Assembly: GCA_030549335.1 (NCBI GenBank)
Contig: CM060184.1
Location: 39,759,909-39,823,908 of the forward strand
From: Pontederia crassipes
Lineage: Eukaryota; Streptophyta; Magnoliopsida; Commelinales; Pontederiaceae
DNA: 64,000 nt
Direction: 5' to 3'
In this document: positions 32,708 through 44,375 of the stretch, piece after piece
Numbering within the stretch: position 1 is the stretch's first letter
Layout: the number at the start of each line of letters is the position of its first letter
Position numbers and translations under genes: made by a program
Notes under the pieces: model-generated
Seen by the model: the letters and a program-made list of their open reading frames with translations, nothing else
Database searches by the model: none
What the model was told of the DNA's origin: nothing

Positions 32708-35700
32708 TGTAACATTCTAAAAAATTAAATGGAAAGTAAAATAAAAAGAAAAATAAATAAATAAATAAATAAAAGAAAGTTAAAATCACTTAAGACCCAT
32801 TAGAAAGCCCATTACCTAACAAACTCTCAAATCCAAATATAAATACTATATGTTAAGCCCTAAACCCTCACTCTCTTTCATTTTCTCTCCCAGCCGACAC
32901 AGCAACCTTTCCCCCCTCACCTACCCCCTCCACTCTCGTTTGCTCTCTTTCAGCTCCTCTCTCATTCACAAGCAACAAGGAGGCCATCACTCCTCTCTCC
33001 ACTCACGTCCACAGCACCCTAGAAGCTCTCCCTCTCTCATTTGTTCTCTCTTGTTTACACTCACGACCAGCACAAAAAAGGGAGCAACCCACAGTCTCTC
33101 TCCTCTCACACGAACACCAGGAAGAGAAACAAGAGAAGAAAAAAGAAAGAAGAAAGAAAAGGATGAGAAGGAAAGAAGAAGGAGAAGAAGAAAAAGAGAA
33201 AAAGAAGAAAGAAATTAGGATTTAGGATTAGGGTTTTAACGTAAACTCTTAAGGTATGTTTGAGGAGATCCTAAATCTAATCACCCCTTAATGATGTGTG
33301 TTTACGTGAATTAAGGGATTTTAAGACGAAACTAGATCTTATTAATGCATAATTAGGGAAAGTCCATATTTGCATTAAGATGCTTCTTATTTCATTAATA
33401 CTATGATTTCATTGCTAATCATGTTTAGTATTAGAATATTCATTGCTATCCATGTTTAATTCATTATGATGTCTTTTATTTGTTCATATGAATATGATTA
33501 GTAATTTTTAATGTTCTTTAGGCAAATCCTTTTATTTGTTCATTGCTATCCATGTTTAATTCATTATGATGTTTGTTCATACGATTAAGATAGTAGAAAT
33601 GTTCATGTTTAACCTATGTGTTGATTAACGAATAATGTATGTTTGAGGGGATCCAAACCTCCCAAAATCCTCCCTAATGTTGTTTGAATGTGTGGATTAG
33701 GGCATGAAGAGCAAACCCCATGTTCTTAAGCTTAAAGGATTAGGGAATATGCATTAGAGATTCATGTTCATTGTTAATCATGAGTAGAATGTAATGTGCT
33801 TCATATTTATCATGACTATTGTTCTATTGCTAATCATGTTTAGATGTCGAATATTTAAGGCTTCTTATGTTAGCTAAAAAAAAAATTAGTTCAATGTTCA
33901 TGTACCTCCATGATTGTGATTAACATGTTTGATGTCCTCATGTGAATACACTGTTTACTTCACTGTTAGAATATTAAGAATGTTTCATATGTTGTGTGGA
34001 ATCACTTTTTGCTTAATATGTGAAAGTATGTAAGATTGTAAACAAGATGATGTAAAAATCGTGTCTGTCGGTCCAGAACGGGCGACCGATAATGTATCGA
34101 TCGACTGTTCTATAGACCATTGTAGTCTTGTACACTGTCCAACGATCGACCGATTCAATAACGATCGTCTATTTTGGAAGGGTCGTTACATTCTGTGATT
34201 AGCAGTCGACCAAACACCTTATTTCGATCGTCCAAAAGCCATGTAACGGTCGACAGATATACCAGCGGTCGTCCGATTTGAATGGTCATTACATTCTGTG
34301 ATTAGCGATCAATCAAACGGCCTATTTTGGTTGTCCGATAGCCATATAACGGTCGATCGATATTCCCAGCGGTCGTCCAACTTGATAGCCATCACATTCT
34401 GTGATTAGCGATCGAATCGTAGCTCAGTTTCGGTCATCCGAAAGACCTATAACGTCAATCGATATCCTAGTGGTCGTTCGTTTCAGAGAGTCGACACATT
34501 CTGTGATTAGCGAACGAACCGAAGCACAATTTTGATCGTCCGAAAAGACCATAACGGTCGACCGATAACCCGATCGATCGACCGATACCAGTCCAGCGGT
34601 CGACTGTCACCCAAAATGATCGTCTGTTCTGGAAGATGATTGGTTATGATTGAATGTCTATACTTAGTATGATTTGAGGTATGTATGACCTCAAATATGA
34701 TTAAAACATGCATCATGTATTGAATGATTGTATGTATTGTTTAAAACAAGTAAAAGACGGATTGACGTGAAGGTGACTTATTGTAATCGAGGAGGAGAAA
34801 TGATTTCCACCCTAAGTGGTGGCATTTCCCGGGGAAACGAGTTCCACCCATGAGTGTGGCATTTTCATAAGTTGAGGTGAGTTTCACCCTTGAGTGTGGC
34901 GTCTCCTATGCGAAACCAAGAGGCGAGTTCCACCCTTGAGTGTGGCGTCTCTATTGGCTACCCGCGAACCCAATCTTGCCCTACCTAGCCATTCTCCCAC
35001 GAACTCAACATGGTCTTCCCAATCAACAAGATAAGAAAGTATCTAAGTAAAATTGAAAGATGAAAAGATGAATGATGAATGACTTAGGACATAAAGTTAA
35101 AGATGTTAAAGAAGTATGATGAAGTATGCACCTATGAGGATGCAATATGAATGTCCACTTATCACATCATATAATGACATGAATAAAGATGACAAAGTAA
35201 AGTAAGATAAGACCATGATATGCATTATCATAATGATAAGTTATGATATGCTTGACCTAAAGATTATGATGTTACATGTTATCTTATCTTGCCATGATGA
35301 TATGCTCACATGTCATATACTATGCATAAGTAGCTCATAGCATACATATGAATTATATTCCATGATGAGGATATGCATATGCCATGACATGTAGAGATTA
35401 TGTTATAAGGTCATAGCATGCATGGACCTCAACATACTCTAATGGGAGAAATCCCCCTGCACCCCACGAATCGATGCATGTATGGATGAGGCTTAAGTTT
35501 GGCGGTGAGGGCCTCTTGACGAAGACATTGCACATGGACGAGTCGGGCTCCGGCCCAAGTTGTTTTACTATTATTATGTCATTTTGATGAACTCTTGTAA
35601 GAGTGATTTATGTATGGCTTATGGGCCTTGTGAACTCACGTATTTTACTTGAACTCATTATGTTATAGGAATCCTTTGTTAGGCGTACGTTAAAGCCTAT

Positions 35701-35893
35701 TAGGCCCATGGGCCAGTATGTTATCTTGGGTTTGTTTTATTTATCTATGAAGTCTTCCGCCGTTTATGAAATTCTTGTTTCATGTTTATTATATTATGTT
35801 TCTGCTGTAAAGTTTTATGAAATTATATCATGTCAAAGTAACGCCACCTATAGTTTGACAACTAAATTAGATCCGAATTTTGGAAGCGTTACA
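32708..35893 (+). repeat. 3' LTR of the gag-only gypsy element
   Basis: 3186 bp, collinear with the 5' LTR throughout, and uninterrupted: CT-rich leader at 32865-33240, palindrome array at 34060-34630, ccacccttgagtgtgg repeats at 34845-34950. The bases before it (taaggggtatat) form the polypurine-type tract. Its last 186 bp are open in frame with the following glutaredoxin fragment. Confidence 0.9.
34060..34630. repeat. CG-rich palindrome array in the 3' LTR
   Basis: Collinear with 23655-24215. Many of the CG positions that differ between the copies read as CA or TG (for example cggtcgaccg to cgatcgact), as expected from deamination of methylated cytosine. Confidence 0.85.
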
Positions 35894-36998
35894 GATATCC
35901 TCCGCCTCGACAACTCGTCGGACTTCAGCTCCCATGAGGAAATGATGAAAATCACCAACGACCGAGTAATCGTGAGCCGCGAAGGCCTCTTCGTTGCCGA
36001 GGAGGCCAAGTCTTGGTCGGATATGATCGAGAAGCAACTTCCCAGGACGCCCACCATGACCCCGCCGGATGCTGAGCCGGAGACCATAGACACGTGGGAG
36101 CTGGTGGCGGGGCTGGAGGACGCTGGTCCCATCCACCCCGCCGCCGTCTGCCACGCGTTGTCCTTCCACACCTCGCGCGACGTGCCCCCATTGCCGGAGC
36201 CCATCCCTCTGTCACCGGAGCAGCGGCCGCAGTGGATGCAGCAGCTCGGAGTTACTGGCGACCATGTCGTAATGGATTTCGACCCTGAGATACTCTCCTC
36301 CTTCCGGGAAGCCCTCGAGAAGCTCATGTCGCAGCTTCCATCTGCGACGCCTCAATCAACCGAGACGGAAGTAAGCTCATCCTCAAAGTCGGCCGGCATT
36401 ATCCGCGTCCCGATCAATGCTTTCCGATAGAGGATGCCAAGAAGGCGGCCAAGATCATTGCGGTTTATAAGTCTCCGCCGGATGGGGAAGAAGAAGGCGG
36501 TGTTCTAGAGCCTCCGTGTGAGGAAAACCTACGAGGACTGCTGGGAGGTGCGCGTGATACTGAAGAGCTATGGCATCCGCGTCGACGAGCGGGACATGTC
36601 CATGCACGGGGGCTTCAAGGAGGAGCTCATCGAGATACTCGGCCCGGGATACGGCGGAAAAGGACACTCGAGGATCTTTGCGGACGGTGCCTACTTGGGT
36701 GGTGCCGAAGAGGTGAGGCAGATGCACGAGGTGGGGGAGCTGAGGAAGGCGTTGGAAGGCCGGCATCGCACGGGAAGGCCGGCATGGAGTTGGCCTGCGA
36801 TTGCTGTGGCAACAATGCCGTTCGTGCCATGCGAGACGTGCTCGGGGAGCTGCAAGTCTATGTAGAACAGGAAGAGGTCGACGAGGATGAGGAGGAGAAC
36901 GTGGCAGTGAGAGGGAGGAGCTCGAAGGATTTCGGCGATGCCTGGACTGCAACGAGAATGGACTGGTGAGATGTCCCGTTTGTTGTATGACCATTTAG
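35894..36998 (+). pseudogene. Glutaredoxin-domain protein (At5g39865-like), main part, frameshifted
   Basis: Continuation of the gene cut at 22335. In order: ILRLDNSSD; TPTMTPPDAEPETIDTWELV; DFDPEILSSFREALEKL; the glutaredoxin-fold start SLRVRKTYEDCWEVRVILKS; GIRVDERDMSMHGGFKEEL; YLGGAEEVRQMHEVGELRKAL; and the C-terminal paired-Cys block FVPCETCSGSCK, VYVEQEEVDEDEEE and RRCLDCNENGLVRCPVCC. These are the hallmarks of the plant family. Frame breaks include the stop at 36428-36430, a TAG at 36508-36510 where Tyr is expected, and shifts near 36780-36860. The likely original stop is TAG 36996-36998. Third positions are strongly GC, unlike the surroundings. Confidence 0.88.
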
Positions 36999-37810
36999 TG
37001 ACATCTTTTTTTTTTTCCCAAAAGATATTGGATCTTTTTTGGTGTTTCTTTTTCTTTTAATTTCTTTTTTTTTTTCCAAATTGTTGCATAACGTACAAAG
37101 AGGAAAAATGAGATGATGAGTGTTTGGGTGTTATAAAGAAAACATGAGGAATTTACAGTATGAAAAGAAAAAAATATTTCATGGTAACTTGAAGTGTTAT
37201 TTTGGTGTCTTTTTTTCTATATATTTGGCTTGGTTTCATCTTGTTTCTGTTATATCTATTATTTTATGTTTTCTTCTGTATGTTTTATCTTGCGGTATTG
37301 GTTATGTTGTTTATAACAATTAACAAAGAAGAGGAAAAATGACTTCATAGAAAATAACGTGAAATGGGTTGTTCTTGTAATTGGCATAAACTCTAGAGTT
37401 GGAGACTATTAATTAAATTTGTTTTGAGTTTGCTCTCAGCGTGTTCGGTGTGTCCTTTTTTTTTTCTTAGTTTATGTTGATAAGTATATATGTCTTTGTG
37501 GTGTTATTACGTGCTACTTCGTATGTTATACACTTATACCATCATGCGAATCTCATGATAAATTACGCCAAATGTTCTTCGACTTTGACATTTGTTCAAC
37601 GATACTCTCTAATTTATTTTTAACACAAATGCCCTCCATTTATGAACTCATTTCACTCGGTGCCATTTTTACCTACGATCGGCTGTCTCTCGATTGCCCC
37701 ATCGACGTGACATCCATGCGATTATTTTCTCTCTTCTCCATGCAAAAAGTCATCCGACACGACATTTCTTTCTCTTATATAGCATGATTAAATAATAATA
37801 AATAATATAA
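36999..37810. other. Downstream of the glutaredoxin pseudogene, no gene seen
   Basis: T-rich sequence (homopolymer T runs near 37010-37080 and 37450) that may include the old 3' UTR. Small open frames are T-rich noise. Confidence 0.5.
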
Positions 37811-37814
37811 TAAG

Positions 37815-38190
37815 TAAAAAAAAGAAGAGGACCTCCGACGACCTTGTCGGCGTTGGAGGGAGGGAGGCCTCATCGGCGCCAAACACAAGAGGCCTCGCCC
37901 CTCCTCTGTGACCTCCGATGAGTGCCGCAAGTCACAGAGGAGGGATGAGGCTCCCTCTTCTCGGCGTGCGCTGGTGTAGAGAAGGGGGGCTCGCCTTCCT
38001 CTACGTCCTTCGACAAGCGTGCACCCAGAGAAAGAGGGGCTAGGCCCTCCCTCTACATCCTCCGATGAGCACCGGAGGTTGCAGTAGGGGGCGAGGCCCC
38101 CTTCTCTATGTGCGCTGGTGCAGAGAAAGTTTTGTGTCCTTCGACGAATGCCGAAGGTCGCAAAGGGAGGCGACGCCCCCTTCTTAATCT
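37815..38190. repeat. GC-rich island of degenerate repeats
   Basis: About 375 bp of GC-rich DNA in AT-rich surroundings, with repeated words gaggcc(t/c)cgcccc, ctccgatgagtgccg / ctccgatgagcaccgg, and gcgctggtg(t/c)agagaa. The period is irregular, roughly 80-110 bp. It could be a Mutator-like element fragment or a captured gene piece; no terminal repeats are visible. Confidence 0.5.
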
Positions 38191-39464
38191 TTATTTTATG
38201 AGATATTTTATATGTGATTCGAAATTGATTTATTTTCTTATATGTATCTTATTTTTTTAGATTAATTCGGAGTCCCAATCGATCCTACCGTCTGTAAAAG
38301 TGAGTGCGTATAAACTCTCTAATGATCCAAACATAAAGTTGATCTTGTAATTCTCTTTTATTTTTTCCATCAAATAAATTTTCAGATTTTTTTGCGGTGT
38401 ATAATTTCTCTCGTGTGGTAATCCTAACAATATATAAAATATAAAACTTAGATAGCCTTAGATCATCAAGAGGGATCATTATTGGTTCAAAATATAATTC
38501 ATGCAATTAGATTAGAAAAAAGATAGGTCTTGTGATAATTGTTCTATGTATAAATCAATTTTCACATGAAATAACTAACAATATTAAATTATACGTTCTA
38601 ATGCAATAGGAAGATGACAACAATGTTTGACTAAAACATATGGGGGTGAAATCCGAAGAGGCTAGAGAAATGGTATTTAAAGATTAAAATGAAAGTGGCG
38701 GATAAAATAGTCATTTTGAAGTAACATAAGTTTTTGGGGGAGTGGGGAGTGGCATTAAGAGGACTTTAACATATTGGCTTTTCACCGACTATTTACATTT
38801 AATATTATATTCTTTTCGAATCTTATTATCTTTTGTAAAAAAAGTGTGTTGCGTGCGTGTAATTTTATTTTAAAAGTAAAATAGCTAAACAAGTATAAAT
38901 AGAAATGAGATCACGTCACTCCTAAATGTTGAATGATAAGTCACTCATTTGTCATCGCGAATTGATAAGCAACTGATGTGCAACTTTCATTATCAAATAG
39001 ATAATGTAATCAAAATTTAAAAAGCTCCGGTCACCGTGATAAAAAAAAAATTCTCCACGAAGAATTTTAATTTCTCACTTTCAACGATAACTTTTTCAAG
39101 AAATTTTATTTTTTTAATTCTTTATTATATGTTAATTAGTAAAATATTATTTAATCTTAATATTATCCATTAAAATATTTTTATATTATCTTAAATAATA
39201 ACCAATTATAATATTTTATTTATTAATATATTATCATTTAGCTTATAAAATAAATTCTTTAACTTAATATAAATAATTTTCTTAAATTATAATATTAATA
39301 ATATAGTGAAATAATAAATTATAATGTTATTATTTTAATAAATTATAAATTATAATATAAATATAAATATTTTTAAAATTATTATTTTAACTAAATAAAT
39401 ACATAATATTTTAATTTACTACATTTATACCTCATAAAATAATAAATTATATCCCCAATTCTTA
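38191..39464. other. AT-rich intergenic DNA
   Basis: Very AT-rich from 39100 to 39430. Its composition resembles the interior of the hAT-like MITE, and a further decayed copy is possible, but I found no terminal repeats. No gene. Confidence 0.45.
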
Positions 39465-39647
39465 CTTTTTATTTAAATGCCAACTAAAATTTTTTTTATC
39501 AAATCAACTTTTCAAATTCTCATCATTACATTTTTCATTCAAACACCAAATCTAAACTTTTTATTTAAATGCCTACTAAAATTTATTTATCAAATCAACT
39601 TTTCAAATTCTCATCATTACATTTTTCATTCAAACACCAAATCTAAA
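39465..39647. repeat. Two tandem copies of a ~91-bp unit
   Basis: Units 39465-39556 and 39557-39647 share ctttttatttaaatgcc through caaacaccaaatctaaa, differing at only a few positions, so the duplication is recent relative to its neighbours. Confidence 0.9.
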
Positions 39648-39694
39648 CTTTTTTCTATTAAATCGATTAATTCTTAAAAACTAATAAAAACTAA

Positions 39695-39955
39695 GGCCCC
39701 ATTTGGTTGGAAGTTAGCTCTACATTGGGTTAAAATATATAATTCATCCGATTAGTCAATTTTTGAAGTTTGCATCAGATTACCTATATTCTACAAGTTC
39801 TACAAAAATGCATTAATTCTCATATTTTCACCATTTACAAGGTTAACTTTTTTTAAAATAACTTTACCCTTTGTACCTTTTGTAGAATAAAAGGTGTGTT
39901 TGACTGTAATCCACGGTTATATATTCCATCGATTAATCTCCAACCAAACGTCACC
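39695..39955. mobile_element. Harbinger-like (Tourist-type) MITE, copy 1
   Basis: 261 bp, left end GGCCCCATTTGGTTGG, right end CCAACCAAACGTCACC. The inverted repeats agree at about 10 of 15 positions around TTTGGTTG. Flanked by TAA on both sides (39692-39694, 39956-39958), the 3-bp duplication of PIF/Harbinger elements. hAT-type MITEs can share the GGCCCCGTTTGG end, so the superfamily rests on the TAA. Confidence 0.75.
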
Positions 39956-39958
39956 TAA

Positions 39959-40227
39959 GGCCCCGTTTGGTTGAGGGTTAGCTATGCATCGGGTTAAGAC
40001 ACATAATCCATTCGATTAGCTCATTTTTAAAGTTTGCACCGGATTATCAATATTCTACTTATTATAAAAAATACGTTAGCTCTCATATTTTCACTGTTTG
40101 CAAGGTTAACTTTTTTTAAAACTGGCAACTTTAACCTTTGTACTTTTTGTAGAATAAAAGGTGTGCTTAGTTGTAATCCGAAGAATATCTACATATTCCA
40201 CCGATTAATCCTCAACCAAACGTCACC
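39959..40227. mobile_element. Harbinger-like (Tourist-type) MITE, copy 2, abutting copy 1
   Basis: 269 bp, left end GGCCCCGTTTGGTTG, right end CAACCAAACGTCACC, followed by TAA (40228-40230). It shares the TAA at 39956-39958 with copy 1 and is about 80% identical to it in the same orientation. Confidence 0.78.
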
Positions 40228-40474
40228 TAAAAGGCTAAGACTAATCTCCCACTAGAGACGCACTCTCTCTCCCTCTGTAATAGTATCGTATTTTCTTTGG
40301 TATTATTATTATTGTTATCATTATCTAATCATAGTTTTTTTGGAATTATTAACACACCAAAAACTAAGGTTCTTGTTTAGATGAATCAACAAAGTTGAAA
40401 GCTTGCTCTCGATGCCTTCAATGGGCATGCAAGCATGAATGCATGAATCACTCGACTAATAATAAAGAAGGAAC

Positions 40475-40935
40475 GTGATCATCGAATCATATGATCAAAT
40501 TGCCCTCTGATTAAAATTAGATTCCTTGAGCCCGTTAAATCACCCTCAATCTCATTAAAATAGATTCCCTATGGACCCATTTTGCGACTGAAGTTAAATG
40601 ACATCAGGGATGAGTTCCATCGCAATCATCGAATCATCTAATCAAATTGCCCTCTGATTAAAATAGATTCATTAGGCTTGTTTAATTGCCCTCAATCTCA
40701 TTAAAATAGATTCCTTAGGGACCCATTTTGTGATTGAAGTTAGATGGAATAAGGGACAAGTTTCATTTAGCTCCATCGCAAATAATCGAATCATCTGATC
40801 AAATTGCCCTATGATTAAAATAGATTCCTTACGCATGTTTAATTGCCCTTAATCTCATTAAAATAGATTCCTTAGGGACCCATTTTGTGACTGAAGATTG
40901 ATGGAATCAGGGACGAGTTCCATTTAGTTTCATGA
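40475..40935. repeat. Three tandem copies of a ~156-bp unit
   Basis: Units start near 40475, 40621 and 40777. Each runs from atcatcgaatcat through caaattgccctctgattaaa and attccttagggacccatttt to agggacgagttccat. No coding potential. Confidence 0.88.
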
Positions 40936-41250
40936 AAAGCAAATGCCTAATCTGGAATCAGATCATTAGAATCAAGAGTCATGTCATCTTGATTTCAATG
41001 CTTTGTTTCCAACTTTCTGGTGGAACTTGGTTCCCGAAGTGGAACCGGTCATTAGAACCAAGGGTCACATAACTAATGGCTTGTTTCCAACTTTTTTATA
41101 GAGTTATTAGATCCGGTCCGGCCCGACCTCATGGATTAGTTGAAATTTAGGAAAGAGTTTGATTTGTTTTAACCTCATCGTACTCGGTCAAAATTTAAAT
41201 TCAACCAACTGACTCGACGAATTTTACTTATCCAGAAGACTATCTCGATA
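40936..41250. other. Unassigned; contains decayed hAT-like MITE words
   Basis: Includes ggtggaacttggttcccgaa gtggaacc near 41020-41050, words typical of the ends of the hAT-like MITE family at 16938 and 47895. No bounded element could be drawn. Confidence 0.35.
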
Positions 41251-41254
41251 ATGT

Positions 41255-41530
41255 CATTGAATTCTATGACTTAATTATGATCAATCTACATGCTGATTTA
41301 CAATAGTGAAAGACTTAATTTATAATAATTTATATAATATGCAGAAGCCATTTATAAAACATCCAATAACTTGTGGGTTATGACCCATGTTTATATAATA
41401 ATGGACCTTATATCTATGTGCATGTCACTCATTAAAGGAGTCACCAACTGTCTCACCGTCATCATCACCATCACCTGTACGGATAGGGACAAAGCCAATA
41501 AAATAACTCAGTACGTAGAGTTATCCATAG
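41255..41530. repeat. Dispersed repeat Y, copy 1
   Basis: Shares aatatgcagaa, catccaataacttg, tatgtgcatgtcactcat and aactcagtacgta in the same order with 49040-49310. Words of this kind (aaaactcagtacgta) occur in plant gypsy LTRs, so both copies are probably LTR-derived. Confidence 0.65.
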
Positions 41531-41539
41531 TAATTATCA

Positions 41540-42060
41540 ATTGAATGATGGTCAATATCAATATCAATAGGAATACTACCAATAAACAATTATCTTGATC
41601 GTGAGAATGATCAATGAACACTAAATAATAATTTGATTAATCAATCATAATAATTATCTATATCAGCAATTATCGATGACCAATATCAATTCTATCTCAG
41701 TGTGATTCATTACAATTATCAATTCAATATCAATTATTTTTAATCAATTATCAATTGATCATAAATCAATGAAGACCATAATTTGATAATTAACAATTAA
41801 GATCAATTTCCAATTGGCCAAAGGTCAATGAAGACCATAATAATTATCAATTCAATTTTATTAACAATTTATCAATTCATCTATCAAGCACAAAAACCAC
41901 AATTTATTATCCATTAGACATAAGTGCACAATTCGATTATTTATCAGCCATAAAATACAATTCGATTATCCATCGGTACAAGGGAGAAATCAATAGTCTA
42001 TCAACAATTAGGGTGAATCAATTATCAATTCAACCTTGGGAGTTACAATCAATTCTTCGG
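41540..42060. repeat. Degenerate atcaatta-type repeat
   Basis: Dozens of variants of tatcaatt / gatcaat / aattatc with no fixed period, giving very low sequence complexity. Confidence 0.6.
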
Positions 42061-42204
42061 GCGCAATACGAGAGTTCTCTATTATTATGAGACATCACGC
42101 CACTTCATGTAAATTAATAAGTTTAGGTATAATAGAAGGACCATATTAAGGATGACTATAGTTTTTACACTATATGTCTTATTCAATTATCCATCACGAT
42201 GAAG

Positions 42205-42605
42205 ATGCAATTAGTCTAAAGGCCCCATCAACCCGAATGCATAATTAGCCCAAAGGTCCTATCAGCCTGAAGACGCAGTTAGCCAGAAAGCCCTAATAAC
42301 CTGAAGGCGTAGTTAACTCGAAAGCCCAATGAGCCCGAAGGCCCTATCAGTCTGAATACTCAATCAGCCCGAGGGCACAATTAACTCGAAGATGCAATTA
42401 ACCCGAAGGTCGTATCAGTCCGAAGACCCAATCAACTCGAAGGAACAATTAACCCGAAAGCTCCATAAGCTCGGAGGCACAATTAGCTGGAAGGCCCATC
42501 AGCCCGAAGGCATAGTTAGCCCTATCATATCGAAGGCACAATTAGCCCGAAAGTCTAAACAGCCTACAAGCGCAATTAGTCCGAAGGTCCAATCAAGTCC
42601 AGTGG
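42205..42605. repeat. Degenerate minisatellite, ~19-22 bp unit
   Basis: Around 20 variants of agcccgaaggcacaatt (for example aacccgaaggtcgtatc, agcccgaaggccctatc), 18-24 bp apart. It ends sharply at 42605. The units are too diverged to be CRISPR repeats and there are no constant spacers. Confidence 0.85.
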
Positions 42606-43985
42606 CAATAAGTAGATATGGATCTAATAATTTTTAATTTTTATCTCAATTATTTAAGATATCTATCTTTAACAATTTATCTTAGGTTAAACATGACCCA
42701 ATCAGAAAATCACTAGATCAATATATTAATCAATGGTATGATTAATAAATCAGATATGATAACAATTTGCTCATGATCAATCAACAATAATGTAAATAGA
42801 TTAATATCATAACCAATATCATGACTGATTGTAATAATAATAATAATAATTAATACGATGACAATTTAATCAGGTATGATCACACTAAAATTAGAGATGT
42901 TTATAAAATGATCAGCAATGATTAACAATCATAGCTATTCAATAAATTATAAATCAATTTATAAAAATATGTCTTCTATCCCCAGAACTCGACCCGCGTC
43001 GGATGGAACCCTGGCCGTGTTCTGGATGGTCCAATATGTCTCGACCGGGTCGGCCCGATTGACTTCAATCCATCCATTTAGACTGAACCCGGGCTGCGTT
43101 TACTTACAATATGGGTCGGGTCAACAAAACGGGCCCTATTCATGAAATATGGTCCATTTTCTCATTCCATTCGATTTGGGTTATATGAAACTCGAGCCGT
43201 ATTGATCATTATCAGGGTCGTGTTAAAAGAAACCCAGGCTGTGTCAGACAGAACCTAGGTCGGGATCATCGTTAGGAATTGCATTTCTGACACAATTTTT
43301 GGCCATCCTATCTGTCACACCAAACTTTGTGATTAAGTTCTAATCGTAATTATTATTTTCTTTAATTTTAATTAGCAATTCAAAAAATAAAATCAACAAA
43401 ATCTCATCTTAATTATCTTATGTTATTTGTCAATACACACAATAAATGCATATATTCTCATCCAAGTTTAATCGAAAATCATAAACCATGTCATTCATGT
43501 ATTGTCGCTATTATTCACACACCAATTCATGAACTATATTCTATATGATCAGATTCTGTGTCATCTTACAAAAAGTTTCTAATCAACTATATTCCCACAC
43601 TTATGTTTATCTTTTACATGCATGCTTTTAAAAAAAATAAAAGAGAAGGAAGAATAAAAGTGCTTCAACGACACGTCCTCTTCTATGTGCGTTAAAGACA
43701 AGCTTCGAGTCGACTCAACTCGAGAACTTAGAATTATCTGAAAAATTCAACAAGAGTAATGCGAGCAAGTAATATGAGCAATAATTGTTTGCTCACTAAG
43801 TGAAATAAAAGTACAACATAGGGAAACAATACAAGTGCATATAACAATTAAATAATCACATTTCTTTTATATGAGAAAATATTTAAAGCATAACACATAT
43901 AACATAAATTGTGAAATCATATAAACTTTAATATCAATATAAGTAACTCAAGATATCATCTTGTTCATAATTAAACTCCACACAT
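42606..43985. other. No gene; GC-rich cggcccg patch within AT-rich DNA
   Basis: Bases 42985-43265 are rich in gaccgggtcggcccga and acccgggctgcg words. The rest is AT-rich. Short open frames carry no motif. Confidence 0.45.
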
Positions 43986-43989
43986 GTAT

Positions 43990-44375
43990 CATTGCACATA
44001 TTCATCATGGGTCAATACACATCCCTTCGTGATCATGTGTCATACAATTAAGTAGAGCTTAATAATCATGAATCTCAGATATGCAAAACATATCATGAGT
44101 CAATACGTATTCCTCCATGATTGTGTGCTTATATAGTTAAGCAGAACTTCACAATCATGATTCTCGAATACTCAGAGCATGTATGGAGTATCTCTTCATG
44201 ATTGTGTGTCATACAATTAAGCAGAACTTTACAATCATAGTTCTCGAATACACAGAGTATATCATGGGTTAATACGTTAACACGCGTCCCTCCACGATTG
44301 TGTGTCATACAATTAAACAAAGTTTCACAATCATGATTTTCGAATACGCAGAGCATATCATGAGTTAATACGTGC
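43990..44375. repeat. Four tandem copies of a ~90-100-bp unit
   Basis: Each unit has catatcatgagtcaatacg, tgattgtgtgtcatacaatt, aagcagaacttcacaatcat and gattctcgaatac-like words. A minus-strand open frame of 82 codons here repeats MHVLTHDMLCVFENHDCE-type residues because of the array and is not a gene. Confidence 0.88.

Larger units (their letters stand above)
22336..35893 (+). mobile_element. Gag-only Ty3/gypsy element with ~3.15-kb LTRs, inserted in the glutaredoxin gene
   Basis: LTRs start TGTAACATTCT at 22336 and 32708 and end at 30629 (CATTATA) and 35893 (CGTTACA). The internal region (30630-32707, about 2.1 kb) has a primer site, gag with two zinc knuckles and a purine-rich tract before the 3' LTR, but nothing recognisable as pol. 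It is therefore non-autonomous, comparable to the plant TR-GAG class. Flanks GGCAC (left) and GATAT (right) are compatible with a decayed GGCAT duplication, because GGCAT completes the host codons GGC ATC. LTRs differ by very roughly 8-10% by eye, so the insertion is old. A second LTR element sits in its 5' LTR. Confidence 0.9.

Noticed and set aside
36455-36994. 179-codon minus-strand open frame opposite the glutaredoxin gene
   Set aside because: It is the antisense shadow of a GC-rich coding region; the plus strand carries unmistakable family motifs.
42205-42605. CRISPR-like repeated array
   Set aside because: Repeats are degenerate and contiguous, without constant-length unique spacers, and the genome is a plant.
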